A stretch of 64,000 nucleotides of DNA from an uncultured Pseudomonadota bacterium (GCA_903884235.1 CAISEB010000009.1:1-64000), one strand, 5' to 3'. Shown: positions 34,397 through 48,805, counted from the stretch's first letter. Notes: generated by a model from the sequence alone, not told the origin. Program-made: numbers and translations.

Positions 34397-35272
34397 TCAC
34401 CGGCAGGACGAATCGAAGTACCGCACCGGCACGTGTCCGTGCGCGCAGATCCAGGCCAGCTGGCCGGCGCGCAGCATCGGGATCCAGCCGACTTCCTCGC
34501 CGTCGTACGGCCCGCCACGCAGCGTGACCTGGACCATCGCGCCGGTGCCGAGCGAGACGCGCGAGGTTGCGCCGTCGATCGGATCGAAGCGCGCGTCGCG
34601 GGCGACCGCGTCCGCCGTGGGCAGCTGGTGGTGCGCGTGGATGTACTCGTCGGTGGCGGCGCGCAGCGGCGCGGCGGCGGCGAGCCCGCCGGTCACCTGG
34701 CGCTGGATCTCTTCGTCGCTCAGGTGGGTCGGCGCGCGCGGCCGCGACGGCGCGTCGAGGCGGGCGGCGCGCTCGGGATCCTCGCTCGCGGCGAGCTGCT
34801 GCGCGTTCATGTCGTGTTCCATGGCCGCGAGGCTCTCGTCGATCGTGCGCTTCAGCGAGCCGTCGTCGAGACTGCGCGCGCGCAGCATCCACATGCGCGC
34901 CAGCGCCATGCGCGGGCGACCGTGCGACGGGTTGGCGTAGAGCATGGCGAGGTTGTTCGCGGCGATGGCGCTGCCCGCCTGCGTCGCGCGCTCGTACCAG
35001 CGCATCGCCTCGGCCTCGTCGACCGCGGTGCCGAGGCCCGTCTGGTACGCGAAGCCGAGGTTGAACGCGGCCGCGGCGCTGCCGAGGTCGGCCGCACGCC
35101 GGAACCAGGCCAGCGACTGCGGTCGGGCATCGGCGCCGAAGGTGCCGCCGGCGTACAGCGCGCCGAGGTTGTTGTAGGCGTGCGAGACCAGGAACCGGTG
35201 CGACGTGGGATGCAGCCACAGGCCGGCTGCGAGCGCGGCGACGAACGCGGCGACGATGAGCGAGCGGGACAT
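34397..35272 (-). CDS. Membrane-anchored Sel1-repeat protein with a pilin-like C-terminal domain
   Basis: 291 residues. The N-terminus has one hydrophobic segment (LIVAAFVAALAAGLWL) that may act as an uncleaved anchor. Sel1-like repeats cover residues about 30-115 (NNLGALYAGGTFGADARPQSLAWFRRAADLGSAAAAFNLGFAYQTGLG, then a second and third). After a helical linker, residues about 195-291 resemble the globular head of type IV pilins: DEYIHAHHQLPTADAV, then QLAWICAHGHVPVRYFDSSC with the two C-terminal cysteines spaced like the pilin D-loop disulphide. GGAGG lies five bases before ATG 35272. mobB is 49 bases upstream on the same strand. Function unknown. Confidence 0.72.
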   Translation of the reverse strand: MSRSLIVAAFVAALAAGLWLHPTSHRFLVSHAYNNLGALYAGGTFGADARPQSLAWFRRAADLGSAAAAFNLGFAYQTGLGTAVDEAEAMRWYERATQAGSAIAANNLAMLYANPSHGRPRMALARMWMLRARSLDDGSLKRTIDESLAAMEHDMNAQQLAASEDPERAARLDAPSRPRAPTHLSDEEIQRQVTGGLAAAAPLRAATDEYIHAHHQLPTADAVARDARFDPIDGATSRVSLGTGAMVQVTLRGGPYDGEEVGWIPMLRAGQLAWICAHGHVPVRYFDSSCR

Positions 35273-35321
35273 TGGATCCTCCCTGGACGATGCGGCGGGC
35301 GACCCTGCCCTGCACCCGATC

Positions 35322-35828
35322 TTAGCCGGGGCCGCCCCCGGATCGCACGCGCGCGAGCAGCCAGGCGACGATCCGGTCGGGATCGCCGAGCGCCAGCACC
35401 GGCCGGTCGCAGGTCGGCAGCGGGACGTCGCTCGCGACGACGACGATGGACGGATCCCCGGGCCAGCGCGGCGGCTCGCCGAGCCCGGGCCGGTGCACTT
35501 CCAGCTTCTCGAGGCCGTCGCGGCGGAAGCCCTCGACGAGCACGAGGTCGACCGGCGCGAGCCGGGCCAGCAGGTCCGCGAGCGTGGGCTCGGCCCCGCC
35601 GTTCTCATGCAGCAGCGCCCAGCGACCCGGGGACGCGACCAGGACCTCGCTGGCGCCCGCCTCGCGGTGGCGATGGCTGTCCTTGCCCGGGCGGTCCATG
35701 TCGAAGCCGTGGTGGGCGTGCTTGATCGTGGCGACCGTGATGCCGAGGGCCCGCAGGCGCGGCAGCAGGGCCACGATCAACGTCGTCTTGCCGCTGCCGG
35801 ATGCCCCGGTCACGCCGAATACCTGCAT
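35322..35828 (-). CDS. mobB: Molybdopterin-guanine dinucleotide biosynthesis protein B
   Basis: 168 residues, full length. Walker A is G8ASGSGKTT16, and IKHAHHGFDMDRPGKDSHRHREAGA is the family signature. VDLVLVEGFRRDGLEKLEVHR is the conserved segment before the C-terminal domain. MobB binds GTP and helps MobA form the bis-MGD cofactor. It fits the molybdoenzyme pair at the start of the window only indirectly, since IorAB-type enzymes use the cytosine form. It lies 127 bases after atpC on the same strand, with a GC hairpin between. Confidence 0.93.
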   Translation of the reverse strand: MQVFGVTGASGSGKTTLIVALLPRLRALGITVATIKHAHHGFDMDRPGKDSHRHREAGASEVLVASPGRWALLHENGGAEPTLADLLARLAPVDLVLVEGFRRDGLEKLEVHRPGLGEPPRWPGDPSIVVVASDVPLPTCDRPVLALGDPDRIVAWLLARVRSGGGPG

Positions 35829-35928
35829 CGCGCCTCCGCCTGCCCGGCGCGCACGCGCGGGTCCGGCGCATTGTAGTGCGCCCGCCGGGGTCGGCGGGTG
35901 GGGATCGGGGGAATCGGGTCGGACGGCG

Positions 35929-35948
35929 GCGCGCCCCGACGGGCGCGC
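35929..35948 (-). terminator. GC-rich hairpin after atpC
   Basis: Perfect arms GCGCGCCC and GGGCGCGC around CGAC, beginning 7 bases after the atpC stop on the minus strand. No T tract, so it is either a Rho-dependent pause site or an mRNA 3' stabiliser at the end of the atp operon. Confidence 0.45.
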
Positions 35949-35955
35949 GGTCCGG

Positions 35956-36378
35956 TTACTGGCGCAGCTTGCGGATGCGCTCGAGCATCTTGATCTGCGC
36001 GACGGCGCGCAGCAGCTCGGCCTGCGCCTCGGCGAGCGTGATCTCGTCGGTGCGGTCGCGGATCGCTTCCTCGGCCTTCTGCTTGGCGGCGAGCGCGGCG
36101 GCCTCGTCGAGGTCCTTGGCGCGCAGCGCCGTGTCGGCGAGCACCGTGACGCGCTGCGGCTGGATCTCGAGCGCACCGCCACCGACGTAGAAGCCGTGCT
36201 CGACGCCGTCCGGCGTCTGCACGCGCACTTCGCCCGCCTTCAGCGAGGTCAGCAGCGGCGCGTGGCGGGGCGCGATGCCGAGCTCGCCCTGCGCGGCCGG
36301 CACGAACACCATCGCCGCGACGCCCGAGTAGATCTCGCCTTCGGCGCTGACGATGTCGACGTTGATAGTGTGGGCCAT
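35956..36378 (-). CDS. atpC: F1F0 ATP synthase subunit epsilon
   Basis: 140 residues. The N-terminal beta sandwich (INVDIVSAEGEIYSG, GIAPRHAPLLTSLKAG) and a C-terminal helical hairpin (AALAAKQKAEEAIRDR, AQAELLRAVAQIKMLERIRKL) are both complete, so it can act in rotor contact and in inhibition of hydrolysis. Last gene of the atp operon, 10 bases after atpD. Confidence 0.97.
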   Translation of the reverse strand: MAHTINVDIVSAEGEIYSGVAAMVFVPAAQGELGIAPRHAPLLTSLKAGEVRVQTPDGVEHGFYVGGGALEIQPQRVTVLADTALRAKDLDEAAALAAKQKAEEAIRDRTDEITLAEAQAELLRAVAQIKMLERIRKLRQ

Positions 36379-36388
36379 GGTCTAGTCC

Positions 36389-38709
<2,321 letters not shown>

Positions 38710-38718
38710 GGTCTGCTC

Positions 38719-40260
<1,542 letters not shown>

Positions 40261-40303
40261 GCTGCTTTCCTTAACCTGATTCTGTGCGGCCGCGGCCCGT
40301 GGC

Positions 40304-40852
40304 CTACGGCTGGGACATCTGCTGCTCGAGACGCGCCAGGCGTCCCGTGAGCGATCCGTCGATGACGAGGTCGCCGGCCTTCACGATCGCGCCGCCGAGG
40401 AGACCCGCGTCGACGTGCTCGTGCAGCCGGACCGCGCGACCGAGGCGCTTGCCGAGCGCGCCGGCGAGCTTCTCGCGCTGCGGGCCGGTGAGCGCCATCG
40501 CCGTCGTGACCTCGACGTCGACCGTGTTCTCGAGCTCGGCACGCAATGCCTCGAACTGCGCCGCGATTTCGGCCAGGAGGCCGAGGCGGTGGTTCTCGGC
40601 GAGCAGCGCGAGGAAGTTGCGGCCGTTCGCGTCGACCGCCGCACCGGAGGCCGTGGCGACACCCGCGATCAGCTCGACGAGCTCATTGCCGGTCACCTTC
40701 GGGCTGCCGAACAGCGCCACGGCGGCGGGCTCCGAGGCGACCGCGGCGCCGCTCGCGAGCAGCTGCGACCACGCGCCGAGCGCATGGTGCTCTGCGGCGT
40801 GGCGGAACGCGGCGCGGGCGTAGGGTCGGGCGACGGTGGCGATCTCGGCCAT
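40304..40852 (-). CDS. atpH: F1F0 ATP synthase subunit delta
   Basis: 182 residues. The N-terminal helical bundle ([25 protein letters not shown]) binds the top of F1. The C-terminal conserved segment is [28 protein letters not shown]. It connects the peripheral stalk (subunit b) to alpha. Eleven bases after atpF. Confidence 0.96.
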   Translation of the reverse strand: MAEIATVARPYARAAFRHAAEHHALGAWSQLLASGAAVASEPAAVALFGSPKVTGNELVELIAGVATASGAAVDANGRNFLALLAENHRLGLLAEIAAQFEALRAELENTVDVEVTTAMALTGPQREKLAGALGKRLGRAVRLHEHVDAGLLGGAIVKAGDLVIDGSLTGRLARLEQQMSQP

Positions 40853-40863
40853 GGCGGCTCCGG

Positions 40864-41346
40864 TCAGCGGGCGACGACGATGCGGTCGGCGAGTTCGTCG
40901 AGCAGCGCCGCGTGGGCACTCGCGTCGACTTCGCGCTTCAGGACCTGGGTCGCCCCGGCGACGGCGAGCTTGGCGACTTCGGCGCGCAGCTCGCCGCGCA
41001 CACGCGCGGTTTCGGTCGCCACCTCGCCACGGGCGGCGGCGATCAGCCGCTCACCCTCGGCGCTGGCCGTGCCCTTGGCCTCCTCGACCATCTCGTTGGC
41101 GCGGCGGCCGGCCTGGTCGACGACCTGGGCGGCCTTGCCGTGCGCCTCGCGGACGATCGCGAGCGCCTGGCTCTTGGCATCCTCGAGGTCCTTCTGGCCA
41201 CGATCGGCGGCGGCGAGGCCGTCGGCGATCTTCTTCTGACGTGCGTCGATCGCGCTGGTCAGCGGCGGCCAGATGACCTTCCAGCTGAACCAGATCAGGA
41301 TCAGGAAGGCTATTGCCTGTCCGATCAGGGTCGCGTTGATCTGCAT
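40864..41346 (-). CDS. atpF: F1F0 ATP synthase subunit b
   Basis: 160 residues. One N-terminal membrane helix ([23 protein letters not shown]) is followed by a long charged, alanine-rich coiled coil ([19 protein letters not shown] and onwards) forming the peripheral stalk dimer. Only one b gene is present, so the stalk is a homodimer. Located between atpE and atpH. Confidence 0.96.
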   Translation of the reverse strand: MQINATLIGQAIAFLILIWFSWKVIWPPLTSAIDARQKKIADGLAAADRGQKDLEDAKSQALAIVREAHGKAAQVVDQAGRRANEMVEEAKGTASAEGERLIAAARGEVATETARVRGELRAEVAKLAVAGATQVLKREVDASAHAALLDELADRIVVAR

Positions 41347-41388
41347 GACGGTACTCGCGGTCCGAACAGGGGCCGGTCGGGCGTTTTC

Positions 41389-42610
<1,222 letters not shown>

Positions 42611-42629
42611 CTATCCCGGCCCGGCCCCC

Positions 42630-43034
42630 TTACCAGCGCGAGGCCGGCCCGTGGGGCGTGAACCAGTAGGCGAGGTAAGTCGCCATGTACCCCGCGAGCA
42701 CCGCCAGTGGCGTCGCCCCTCGGGACCGAAACACCAGGGCCAGCAGCGCCACGGTGAGCAGCACCTTCAGCACCTGGCCGAGGTAGAAGCCGAACGCGAC
42801 CCTCGCCGCCGGCGTGCCCTCCCGATGCCGGAAGAGCGCGAGGACGAAGAACAGCGTCGCCACCACACCCACGCCACCGCCGAGCAGCACCGAGCGCCCG
42901 GCCTCGAATCCGAACCCGAGCCCGGTGGCGAGCGCGAGCGCGAGCGCCACCAGCGCCTGGCGACGAACCACCCCGAGGGCCGCCCGCCTCTCGGCGGCGA
43001 CCGGCGTCAGCAGGCGGGGGCTGGGATCGTTCAC
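42630..43034 (-). CDS. atpI: ATP synthase assembly protein subunit I
   Basis: 134 residues with four hydrophobic segments (ALVALALALATGLGF, VLLGGGVGVVATLFFVLALF, LGQVLKVLLTVALLALVF, LAVLAGYMATYLAYWFTP), matching AtpI, which assists c-ring assembly and is not essential in E. coli. First gene of the atp operon. Its leader contains a near-consensus promoter and a terminator-like hairpin. Confidence 0.88.
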   Translation of the reverse strand: MNDPSPRLLTPVAAERRAALGVVRRQALVALALALATGLGFGFEAGRSVLLGGGVGVVATLFFVLALFRHREGTPAARVAFGFYLGQVLKVLLTVALLALVFRSRGATPLAVLAGYMATYLAYWFTPHGPASRW

Positions 43035-43069
43035 CAGGTTCGCTCACCACCACCGGACGCCGGGACCAC

Positions 43070-43105
43070 AAAAAAGCCACGTCCGGGTCCCCCCGATGGC
43101 GTGGC
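43070..43105 (-). terminator. Terminator-like hairpin with six T residues in the atp leader
   Basis: On the minus strand GCCACG (43105-43100) and CGTGGC (43081-43076) pair around an 18-base loop and are followed at once by TTTTTT (43075-43070), the pattern of an intrinsic terminator. It may end parA-parB transcription, but it also lies downstream of the TATAAT promoter at 43158-43186. It could therefore attenuate the atp operon. Confidence 0.6.
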
Positions 43106-43157
43106 CCACTCGCGCACGTGCGGCGCCCGACAGCCGGACCGGCTGCGAAGCGCGCGC

Positions 43158-43186
43158 ATTATAGGCATCTTTTTGCAGTGCTTCAA
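43158..43186 (-). promoter_or_regulatory. Sigma-70-type promoter of the atp operon
   Basis: On the minus strand TTGAAG (43186-43181), a 17-base spacer, then TATAAT (43163-43158). The predicted transcript starts near 43151 and has a leader of about 115 bases before the atpI ATG. It is the best promoter match noticed in the window. Confidence 0.75.
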
Positions 43187-43268
43187 GAAAGGCGCGGGTC
43201 CGCACTTACCACCACGCGCACTCGGCCGGTTGCGCCAAGTACCTGTTCCTGCTGGGAATAGACGCGGT

Positions 43269-44195
43269 TCAGTGGATGTGCGCGAGGATCCCGTCGAGTT
43301 CTTCGTGGGACGAATAGCTGATCACGAGCTGCCCCCGGCCGCCCGCGCCCTGCTTGAACGCGACCCGGGCGCCCAGCTTCTCGCTGAGTTCGTTCTCGAG
43401 CCGGCGCACGTCCGCGTCCGAACCGCCCTGCCCGGCCCCGCCGGCCGCCGCCCCGCCGCCGCGGGTCGCGGCCGAGAGCCTGCGCACCAGCGCCTCGGTC
43501 TCGCGCACCGACAGCCCCTTCTTGGCCACCTCGGCGGCGAGCTCCACCTGCTGGCGGCGGTTGGCGAGCCCGAGCAGTGCCCGGGCGTGGCCCATCTCGA
43601 TCTCGCGATTGGCGACCAGCACCTTGACCTCGTCGGCGAGCTCGAGGAGCCGCAGCAGGTTCGACACGGTCGCGCGCGAGCGGCCGACCGCCGCCGCCGC
43701 GTCCTGGTGGGTCAGCGAGAACTCGTTGACCAGCCGCTCGAGCGCGCGCGCCTCTTCCAGCGGGTTCAGGTCCTCGCGCTGGATGTTCTCGATCAGCGCC
43801 ATCGCGACCGCGGCCTCGTCCGGCACGTGGCGGACGACGGCGGGGATCTCGGCGAGCCCCGCGATCTGGGCGGCGCGCCAGCGGCGCTCGCCGGCGATGA
43901 TCTCGTAGCGCTGCGAGGCGCCGGGGCCGGCCGTACCGACCGGGCGCACCACGATCGGCTGGACGATGCCCTGCGCCTTGATCGACTCGGCGAGCTCCGT
44001 CAGCGAATCCGCGCGCATGTCGCTGCGCGGCTGGTACTTGCCGCGCTGCAGCAGGTCGAGCGGCAGCCGGGTCAGCTCATCGACCGGCGGGCGCGCGGCG
44101 GCGACCGCGGCGGCGTTCGCCGTGATCTGGCGCGCGGTCGACTCGCCGAGCAGGGCGCCGAGTCCGCGCCCGAGGGCCGGCTTCTTCACGCTCAT
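43269..44195 (-). CDS. parB: Chromosome partitioning protein ParB (Spo0J)
   Basis: 308 residues. N-terminal [17 protein letters not shown] (ParA-stimulating tail), ParB/Srx CTPase domain with LLQRGKYQPRSDM and GERRWRAAQIAGL, helix-turn-helix HQDAAAAVGRSRATVSNLLRLLEL, and a C-terminal dimerisation domain after a Gly/Ala-rich linker near residue 235. It loads at parS and spreads as a clamp. The start overlaps the parA stop. I saw no parS (TGTTTCACGTGAAACA) in the nearby sequence. Confidence 0.96.
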   Translation of the reverse strand: MSVKKPALGRGLGALLGESTARQITANAAAVAAARPPVDELTRLPLDLLQRGKYQPRSDMRADSLTELAESIKAQGIVQPIVVRPVGTAGPGASQRYEIIAGERRWRAAQIAGLAEIPAVVRHVPDEAAVAMALIENIQREDLNPLEEARALERLVNEFSLTHQDAAAAVGRSRATVSNLLRLLELADEVKVLVANREIEMGHARALLGLANRRQQVELAAEVAKKGLSVRETEALVRRLSAATRGGGAAAGGAGQGGSDADVRRLENELSEKLGARVAFKQGAGGRGQLVISYSSHEELDGILAHIH

Positions 44196-45007
44196 CAATC
44201 GCTCTCCGTGTTCTCGGCGAGGGCGGCCCCGGCCGGTTCGTCCTCGCGGCGGATCATCTCGCCCGCGAGCGCGAGGTAGGCGAGCGCGCCGCGGGATTCC
44301 TTGTCGTGGTACAGCGCCGGCAGGCCGAACGAGGGCGCCTCGGCGAGCCGCACGTTGCGCGGGATCACCGTGCGGAACACCTTGTCGTCGAAGTGCTCGA
44401 TCAGCTGCGAGCTGACCTCGTTGGCGAGGTTGTTGCGCGGATCGTGCATCGTGCGCAGGATCCCCTCGAGCCGGAGCGCCGGGTTGATGCTCTCGCGCAC
44501 CTGCTCGATCGTCGACAGCAGCGAGGACAGCCCCTCGAGCGCGTAATACTCGCACTGCATCGGGATCAGCACCGTGTCGGCCGCGACCAGCGCGTTGACC
44601 GTCAGCATGTTGAGCGCCGGCGGGCAGTCGATCAGGATCAGGTCGTAGGGCGCGAGCTTGAGCGGCGCGAGCGCCTGCTTGAGCTTGATTTCACGGCCCG
44701 CGAGCAGGCCGAGCAGCCGCACCTCGGCCGCCGTCAGGTCCTGGTTGCCCGGGATCAGGTCGAAGCCGCCCGGCTCCACGCGCACCACGGCCTCCGCCGC
44801 CGGGCACTCGCCGAGCAGCACCTCGCACGCCGACCGCGCGACGGTGCGCTTGTCGATGCCGCAGCCCATCGTCGCGTTGCCCTGCGGGTCGAGGTCGACG
44901 AGCAGCACGCGCCGCTTGGTCGCCGCCAGCGACGCGGTCAGGTTCACGGCAGTGGTGGTCTTGCCGACGCCCCCCTTCTGGTTGGCGATGGCGATGGTCC
45001 GGTTCAT
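44195..45007 (-). CDS. parA: Chromosome partitioning ATPase ParA (Soj)
   Basis: 270 residues. Deviant Walker A K11GGVGKTT18, Walker A' [16 protein letters not shown] and Walker [19 protein letters not shown] mark a chromosomal Soj/ParA with no N-terminal HTH. It forms DNA-bound ATP dimers that move ParB-parS complexes. Located between the MBL-fold gene and parB. Confidence 0.96.
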   Translation of the reverse strand: MNRTIAIANQKGGVGKTTTAVNLTASLAATKRRVLLVDLDPQGNATMGCGIDKRTVARSACEVLLGECPAAEAVVRVEPGGFDLIPGNQDLTAAEVRLLGLLAGREIKLKQALAPLKLAPYDLILIDCPPALNMLTVNALVAADTVLIPMQCEYYALEGLSSLLSTIEQVRESINPALRLEGILRTMHDPRNNLANEVSSQLIEHFDDKVFRTVIPRNVRLAEAPSFGLPALYHDKESRGALAYLALAGEMIRREDEPAGAALAENTESD

Positions 45008-45038
45008 AGGTCGGCCAGAATAACACCGCGCCCCGCGC

Positions 45039-46079
45039 TCAGCCCCCGGGAGTGGTGGCGACGAACCGCCGCGGGCCGCCGGGGTGCTCCCGGACCTGCA
45101 CCCGCCCCCGGGTCTCGAGCAGCCTGAGGTGCGCGAGCGTCTCGCCGAACGCGAGCACCCGGTTCAGAGGATCGAGCGCCCCGCGATAGAGTTGCATCGC
45201 GGCCTCGGCGGCCGTGACCGGCTCCCGGCAGAGGCGTTCCACGGCCTCGAGGCGCGCCCCGTGGTGGGCCCGCAGCACCCGGATCCGCGCCCGCAGCCCC
45301 TGGAACGGCTCGCCGTGGGAGGGCAGCACCACGGGTTCGGGGGCTAGCGCCTCGAGCGCGTCGAACGAGGCGAGGTACGAGGCGAGCGGGTCGTCGTCAC
45401 GCCGTTCCGGGTAGATGCCGACGTTCGCGCTGATGTGCGGCAGCACCTGGTCGCCAATGATCAGCAGGCCGGCCGCGGGGTCGTGCAACAGCAGCTGCCC
45501 GTCCGTGTGCCCGGCGAGTTCGAGCACCCGCCACGTGCGGCCGCCGGCCTCGAGCGTATCGCCGGCGGCGAGGATGCCGACGTCCGCCGGGCACCCCGAC
45601 ATCACGCCGAGGTAGCCGGCACCGGACAGCACGCGCACCGAACGCTCGTCGACCTCGAGGCCGTCGCGCGCGAACGCCGCGCGGCGCGCGGCCAGGGCCG
45701 CGGCATCCCCGACCTCGCGGTAGGCCCGCTCGACGAGGTCGTACTCGGCGGCCGACATCCAGACCCGCGCGCCGTGGCGCGTCGCGAGCCACCCGGCGAG
45801 ACCGGCGTGGTCCGGATGGTGGTGGGTGCAGACGATGCGCCTGAGCGGCCGCCCGGCGAGGACCCCATCGAGCGGTCCCTCCCACGCGGCACGGGCCTCG
45901 GGGACGTTCATGCCGGTGTCGACGAGCGTCAGGCCGTCGCCATCGTCGAGCAGCCAGACGTTGATGTGCCGCAGCGAGCCTGGCACCGGCAGGCGCAGCC
46001 ATTCGCGGCCGGGCGCGAGCGCGGCGGACGCCCCCGGCGCCGGCGCCGCGACTCCGGTGATCGCGGCCGGGTCGATCAC
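45039..46079 (-). CDS. MBL fold metallo-hydrolase
   Basis: 346 residues from GTG 46079, which overlaps the rsmG stop by four bases (GTGA). Metal site [15 protein letters not shown] near residue 110, further His in LAGHTDGQL and Asp in [10 protein letters not shown]-terminal winged-helix-like extension ([35 protein letters not shown]) resembles the LACTB2/BLACT_WH group, whose members act as thioesterases or RNA endonucleases. The substrate is not predictable. It is inserted between rsmG and parA, which are usually adjacent. Confidence 0.85.
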   Translation of the reverse strand: MIDPAAITGVAAPAPGASAALAPGREWLRLPVPGSLRHINVWLLDDGDGLTLVDTGMNVPEARAAWEGPLDGVLAGRPLRRIVCTHHHPDHAGLAGWLATRHGARVWMSAAEYDLVERAYREVGDAAALAARRAAFARDGLEVDERSVRVLSGAGYLGVMSGCPADVGILAAGDTLEAGGRTWRVLELAGHTDGQLLLHDPAAGLLIIGDQVLPHISANVGIYPERRDDDPLASYLASFDALEALAPEPVVLPSHGEPFQGLRARIRVLRAHHGARLEAVERLCREPVTAAEAAMQLYRGALDPLNRVLAFGETLAHLRLLETRGRVQVREHPGGPRRFVATTPGG

Positions 46080-46714
46080 GGCCTCGGCTCGCGCTCGAGC
46101 ACCACGAGGTGCCGCTCGTCGGGCAGGCCCGGCACCGCGAGGTGCGCGACCCCCTTCACGAGCCAGCCGCGCGGCAGGTCGGTGAGCTCGGCCGACGGAT
46201 CGCGGCCCTTCATCGCGAGCATCCGCCCGGCGTTCGCGCACAGGTGCCCGGCGTGGCGCACGAACTCAGGCACGGTCGACAGCGCCCGCGACACGACGGT
46301 CGCGGAGCGCTGCGCGGGCTTCAGCGCCTCGGCGCGCGAGCACACGGCGTCGACCTCGGTGAGGCCGAGCACGTCGATCGCGTGCTCGACGAAGCGGACC
46401 TTCTTGGCGATCGAGTCGACCAGCGTGAAGCGGATCGACGGATTGACGATCGCGAGCGGCAGGCCCGGGAACCCGGCGCCGGTGCCGACGTCGGTGACGA
46501 ACGGACCGCGGATCCACGGCTGCACGGTCAGGCTGTCGAGCAGGTGCTTCTGCACCATCGCCGCGGGCTCGGTGATCGCCGTCAGGTTGATCTTCTGGTT
46601 CCACTCGAGCACGAGGTCCAGCAGCCCGAGCAGCCGGTCGACCTGGCGGTCGTCGAGCGTGAGCCCGAGGTCGAGGGCCCCCGAGGCGAGCAGTGCGCGG
46701 GCGTGTGCATCCAT
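46076..46714 (-). CDS. rsmG: 16S rRNA (guanine527-N7)-methyltransferase
   Basis: 212 residues, normal length. SAM-binding motif TDVGTGAGFPGLPLAI near residue 75 and the upstream KINLTAI family segment. Methylates G527 of 16S rRNA, the site linked to streptomycin sensitivity. In most relatives it lies directly after mnmG; here about 11 kb separates the two. Confidence 0.95.
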   Translation of the reverse strand: MDAHARALLASGALDLGLTLDDRQVDRLLGLLDLVLEWNQKINLTAITEPAAMVQKHLLDSLTVQPWIRGPFVTDVGTGAGFPGLPLAIVNPSIRFTLVDSIAKKVRFVEHAIDVLGLTEVDAVCSRAEALKPAQRSATVVSRALSTVPEFVRHAGHLCANAGRMLAMKGRDPSAELTDLPRGWLVKGVAHLAVPGLPDERHLVVLEREPRP

Positions 46715-46733
46715 CGCGCTAGTCTACGCCGGC

Positions 46734-46761
46734 GCGCGGTCCCGCCGCCGTGGAACCGCGC
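46734..46761 (-). terminator. Possible hairpin after the DUF885 gene
   Basis: Arms GCGCGGT and ACCGCGC with a 14-base loop lie 14 bases after the DUF885 stop on the minus strand and 20 bases before rsmG. No T tract, so only a weak candidate. Confidence 0.3.
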
Positions 46762-46774
46762 CGCCGGTGGCGCC

Positions 46775-48613
46775 TCAGCCGGCGCCCTTGACGCTCGCGA
46801 TCCACTCGTCGACGAAGCGCTCGAGCAGGGTCAGCGGCACGCCGCCGTTCTCGAGCACGACCGCGTGGAACGCCTTGATGTCGAACTTGTCGCCGAGCGC
46901 GAGCTTCGCCTTCTCGCGCAGCGCGAGGATCTTCAGCTGCCCGACCTTGTAGGCGCAGGCCTGGCCCGGCAGGCCCATGTAGCGCTCGACCTCGGAGGTG
47001 ACCTCGGCCTCGTGCATGCCGGCGGTGTCGACCATGTACTTGATCGCCTGCTCGCGGCTCCAGCCGTCGGCGTGCAGGCCCGTGTCGACCACGAGCCGCA
47101 CCGCCCGGAAGAGCTCCGCCTGCAGCCGGCCGAGGTCGCCGAACGGGTCGTCCTTGTAGGCGCCGATCTCGGCGGCGAAGCGCTCCGCATACAGCGCCCA
47201 GCCCTCGGCATACGCCGAGTACAGCGTCTGCTGGCGGATCAGCGGCAGGTCCTTGAGGTTCTGCGCCGTCGCAATCTGGAAGTGATGCCCCGGGATGCCC
47301 TCGTGGTAGGCGAGCGTCTTCATGCCGAAGGTCGGCAGCTCCCCGAGGTCGCGCAGCGTGACGACGAAGCGCCCCGGGCGCGAGCCGTCCATCGCGGCCG
47401 GCTCGTAGTGCGCGCCCGCGGCGCCCTTCTCGGCCGCCAGCGACTCGCGCTCGACGACGAGGTGCGTGGTCGGCACGGTGCGGAAGTACTGCGGCATCCT
47501 CGCGTTCATCTCGTCGAGGATCTTCTGGAAGCGCGCGAGCGCCTCCTTGCGGCCGGCGTCGTCGTTCGGCAGCAGGAACCGCGGGTCCTTCGTGAGCGCC
47601 TGCATGCGCTCGCCGACGGCACCCTTGGCGAGGCCCTGCGCCTTCAAAAGCTCGTCCATCTCGGCCGAGATCCGCTCGACCTCCTTCAGGCCCATCTCGT
47701 GGATCTCGGCGGGCGTGTAGTCGGTCGTCGTCATCTGCTTCAGCATCGCGGCGTAGTACGCCGCGCCATCCGGCAGGCGGCCGACGCCCGCGGCCTGGTT
47801 CGCCGATGCCTCGCGCAGGCCCTCGAGCGCGACCTTCATGCGCGCGAACGCCGGGTAGACCTTGTCGGTCACCGCCGCGATCGCCGCGGCCTTCAGCTCG
47901 TCGCGGGTCTTCGCGTCGAGCTCCTTGACCTTCTCCATCTTGGTGACGAACGAGGTCACGAGCGCGTGGTCGGCAGGCTTGGGCTCGATGGCATCGTGCA
48001 CGAGCACGAGCGAACGCTCGAGCAGCGCGGGCGGCAGCACCACGCCGAGCTTGGCCTGGCGCTCCATTTCCGCGGTCAGGCCGTCGAGCTTCGTGCCGGT
48101 GGCCTCGAGGCGCTTGACGTAGTTGCGCGCCGTCTTCTCGTTCTTCACGACGTGCTGCGACTCGAGGAAGCTCGGCAGCATGACCTCGCCACCCCACATC
48201 GGTGCGATCGGGTACAGGCCTTCGGACGAGAGCCAGTCGAAGCGCTTGAACGCGAGGCTGGTGGAGTACAGATCGACCAGGATGTCGTAGGTGATCTGCT
48301 CCTGGGGCTTCAGCTTCGCGCGGTCGAAGCGCCGCACCTCGGCGAGGTACTGCTCGGCGTCCGCGTAGTCCTGGTCGCGCTTGGCGACGCCGACCGCGGC
48401 CAGCTTGTCGGAGTGATGGTCGAAGACCGTGCCGTCGGCGATGCCGACCGCGGTGAACAGCTCCGGGTTCTTGATCAGGAAGAAGAGCGCCTGGCGGTTC
48501 GCCAGTGCGTTCAGCGTGAAGGGCGTGCCCCAGATCGTCCGGTAGCCGGCGTAGCCGAGCACGATCGCGAGCACGAGGGCGGTCCAGCCCGTGATGCGCC
48601 AGAACTTCTTCAT
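46775..48613 (-). CDS. DUF885 family protein, membrane-anchored putative metallopeptidase
   Basis: 612 residues from ATG 48613, which has GGGGAGA six bases upstream. One N-terminal hydrophobic helix (WTALVLAIVLGYAGY) anchors or exports the protein. The DUF885 domain contains LAYHEGIPGHHFQIATAQN near residue 434, an HEXXXHH zinc-type motif, plus YAEGWALYAERFA about 35 residues later with the third-ligand Glu. Members resemble M32-type carboxypeptidases and are poorly characterised. Stands alone between prpF and rsmG. Confidence 0.85.
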   Translation of the reverse strand: MKKFWRITGWTALVLAIVLGYAGYRTIWGTPFTLNALANRQALFFLIKNPELFTAVGIADGTVFDHHSDKLAAVGVAKRDQDYADAEQYLAEVRRFDRAKLKPQEQITYDILVDLYSTSLAFKRFDWLSSEGLYPIAPMWGGEVMLPSFLESQHVVKNEKTARNYVKRLEATGTKLDGLTAEMERQAKLGVVLPPALLERSLVLVHDAIEPKPADHALVTSFVTKMEKVKELDAKTRDELKAAAIAAVTDKVYPAFARMKVALEGLREASANQAAGVGRLPDGAAYYAAMLKQMTTTDYTPAEIHEMGLKEVERISAEMDELLKAQGLAKGAVGERMQALTKDPRFLLPNDDAGRKEALARFQKILDEMNARMPQYFRTVPTTHLVVERESLAAEKGAAGAHYEPAAMDGSRPGRFVVTLRDLGELPTFGMKTLAYHEGIPGHHFQIATAQNLKDLPLIRQQTLYSAYAEGWALYAERFAAEIGAYKDDPFGDLGRLQAELFRAVRLVVDTGLHADGWSREQAIKYMVDTAGMHEAEVTSEVERYMGLPGQACAYKVGQLKILALREKAKLALGDKFDIKAFHAVVLENGGVPLTLLERFVDEWIASVKGAG

Positions 48614-48805
48614 GGATGTCTCCCCGATCCCTTGGAATGGTGCGCGGGTTCCGCCCGCGAATGCCCGATCATGCCGCATCCGGCGGCGCCCTGGCGCGGC
48701 GAATGCACGGCGCATGGTGGCGTCGCGAGGGGCCCACGGGCCGCGGTTCGTCGCAGCGCGCCGGCGGCCCGTCGCGCCATGGGGGCGACGCGTCGCGGCA
48801 GCAGG

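Noticed and set aside
43035-45039. parS site near parAB
   Set aside because: No TGTTTCACGTGAAACA or close variant was seen by eye; sites may lie outside the window.
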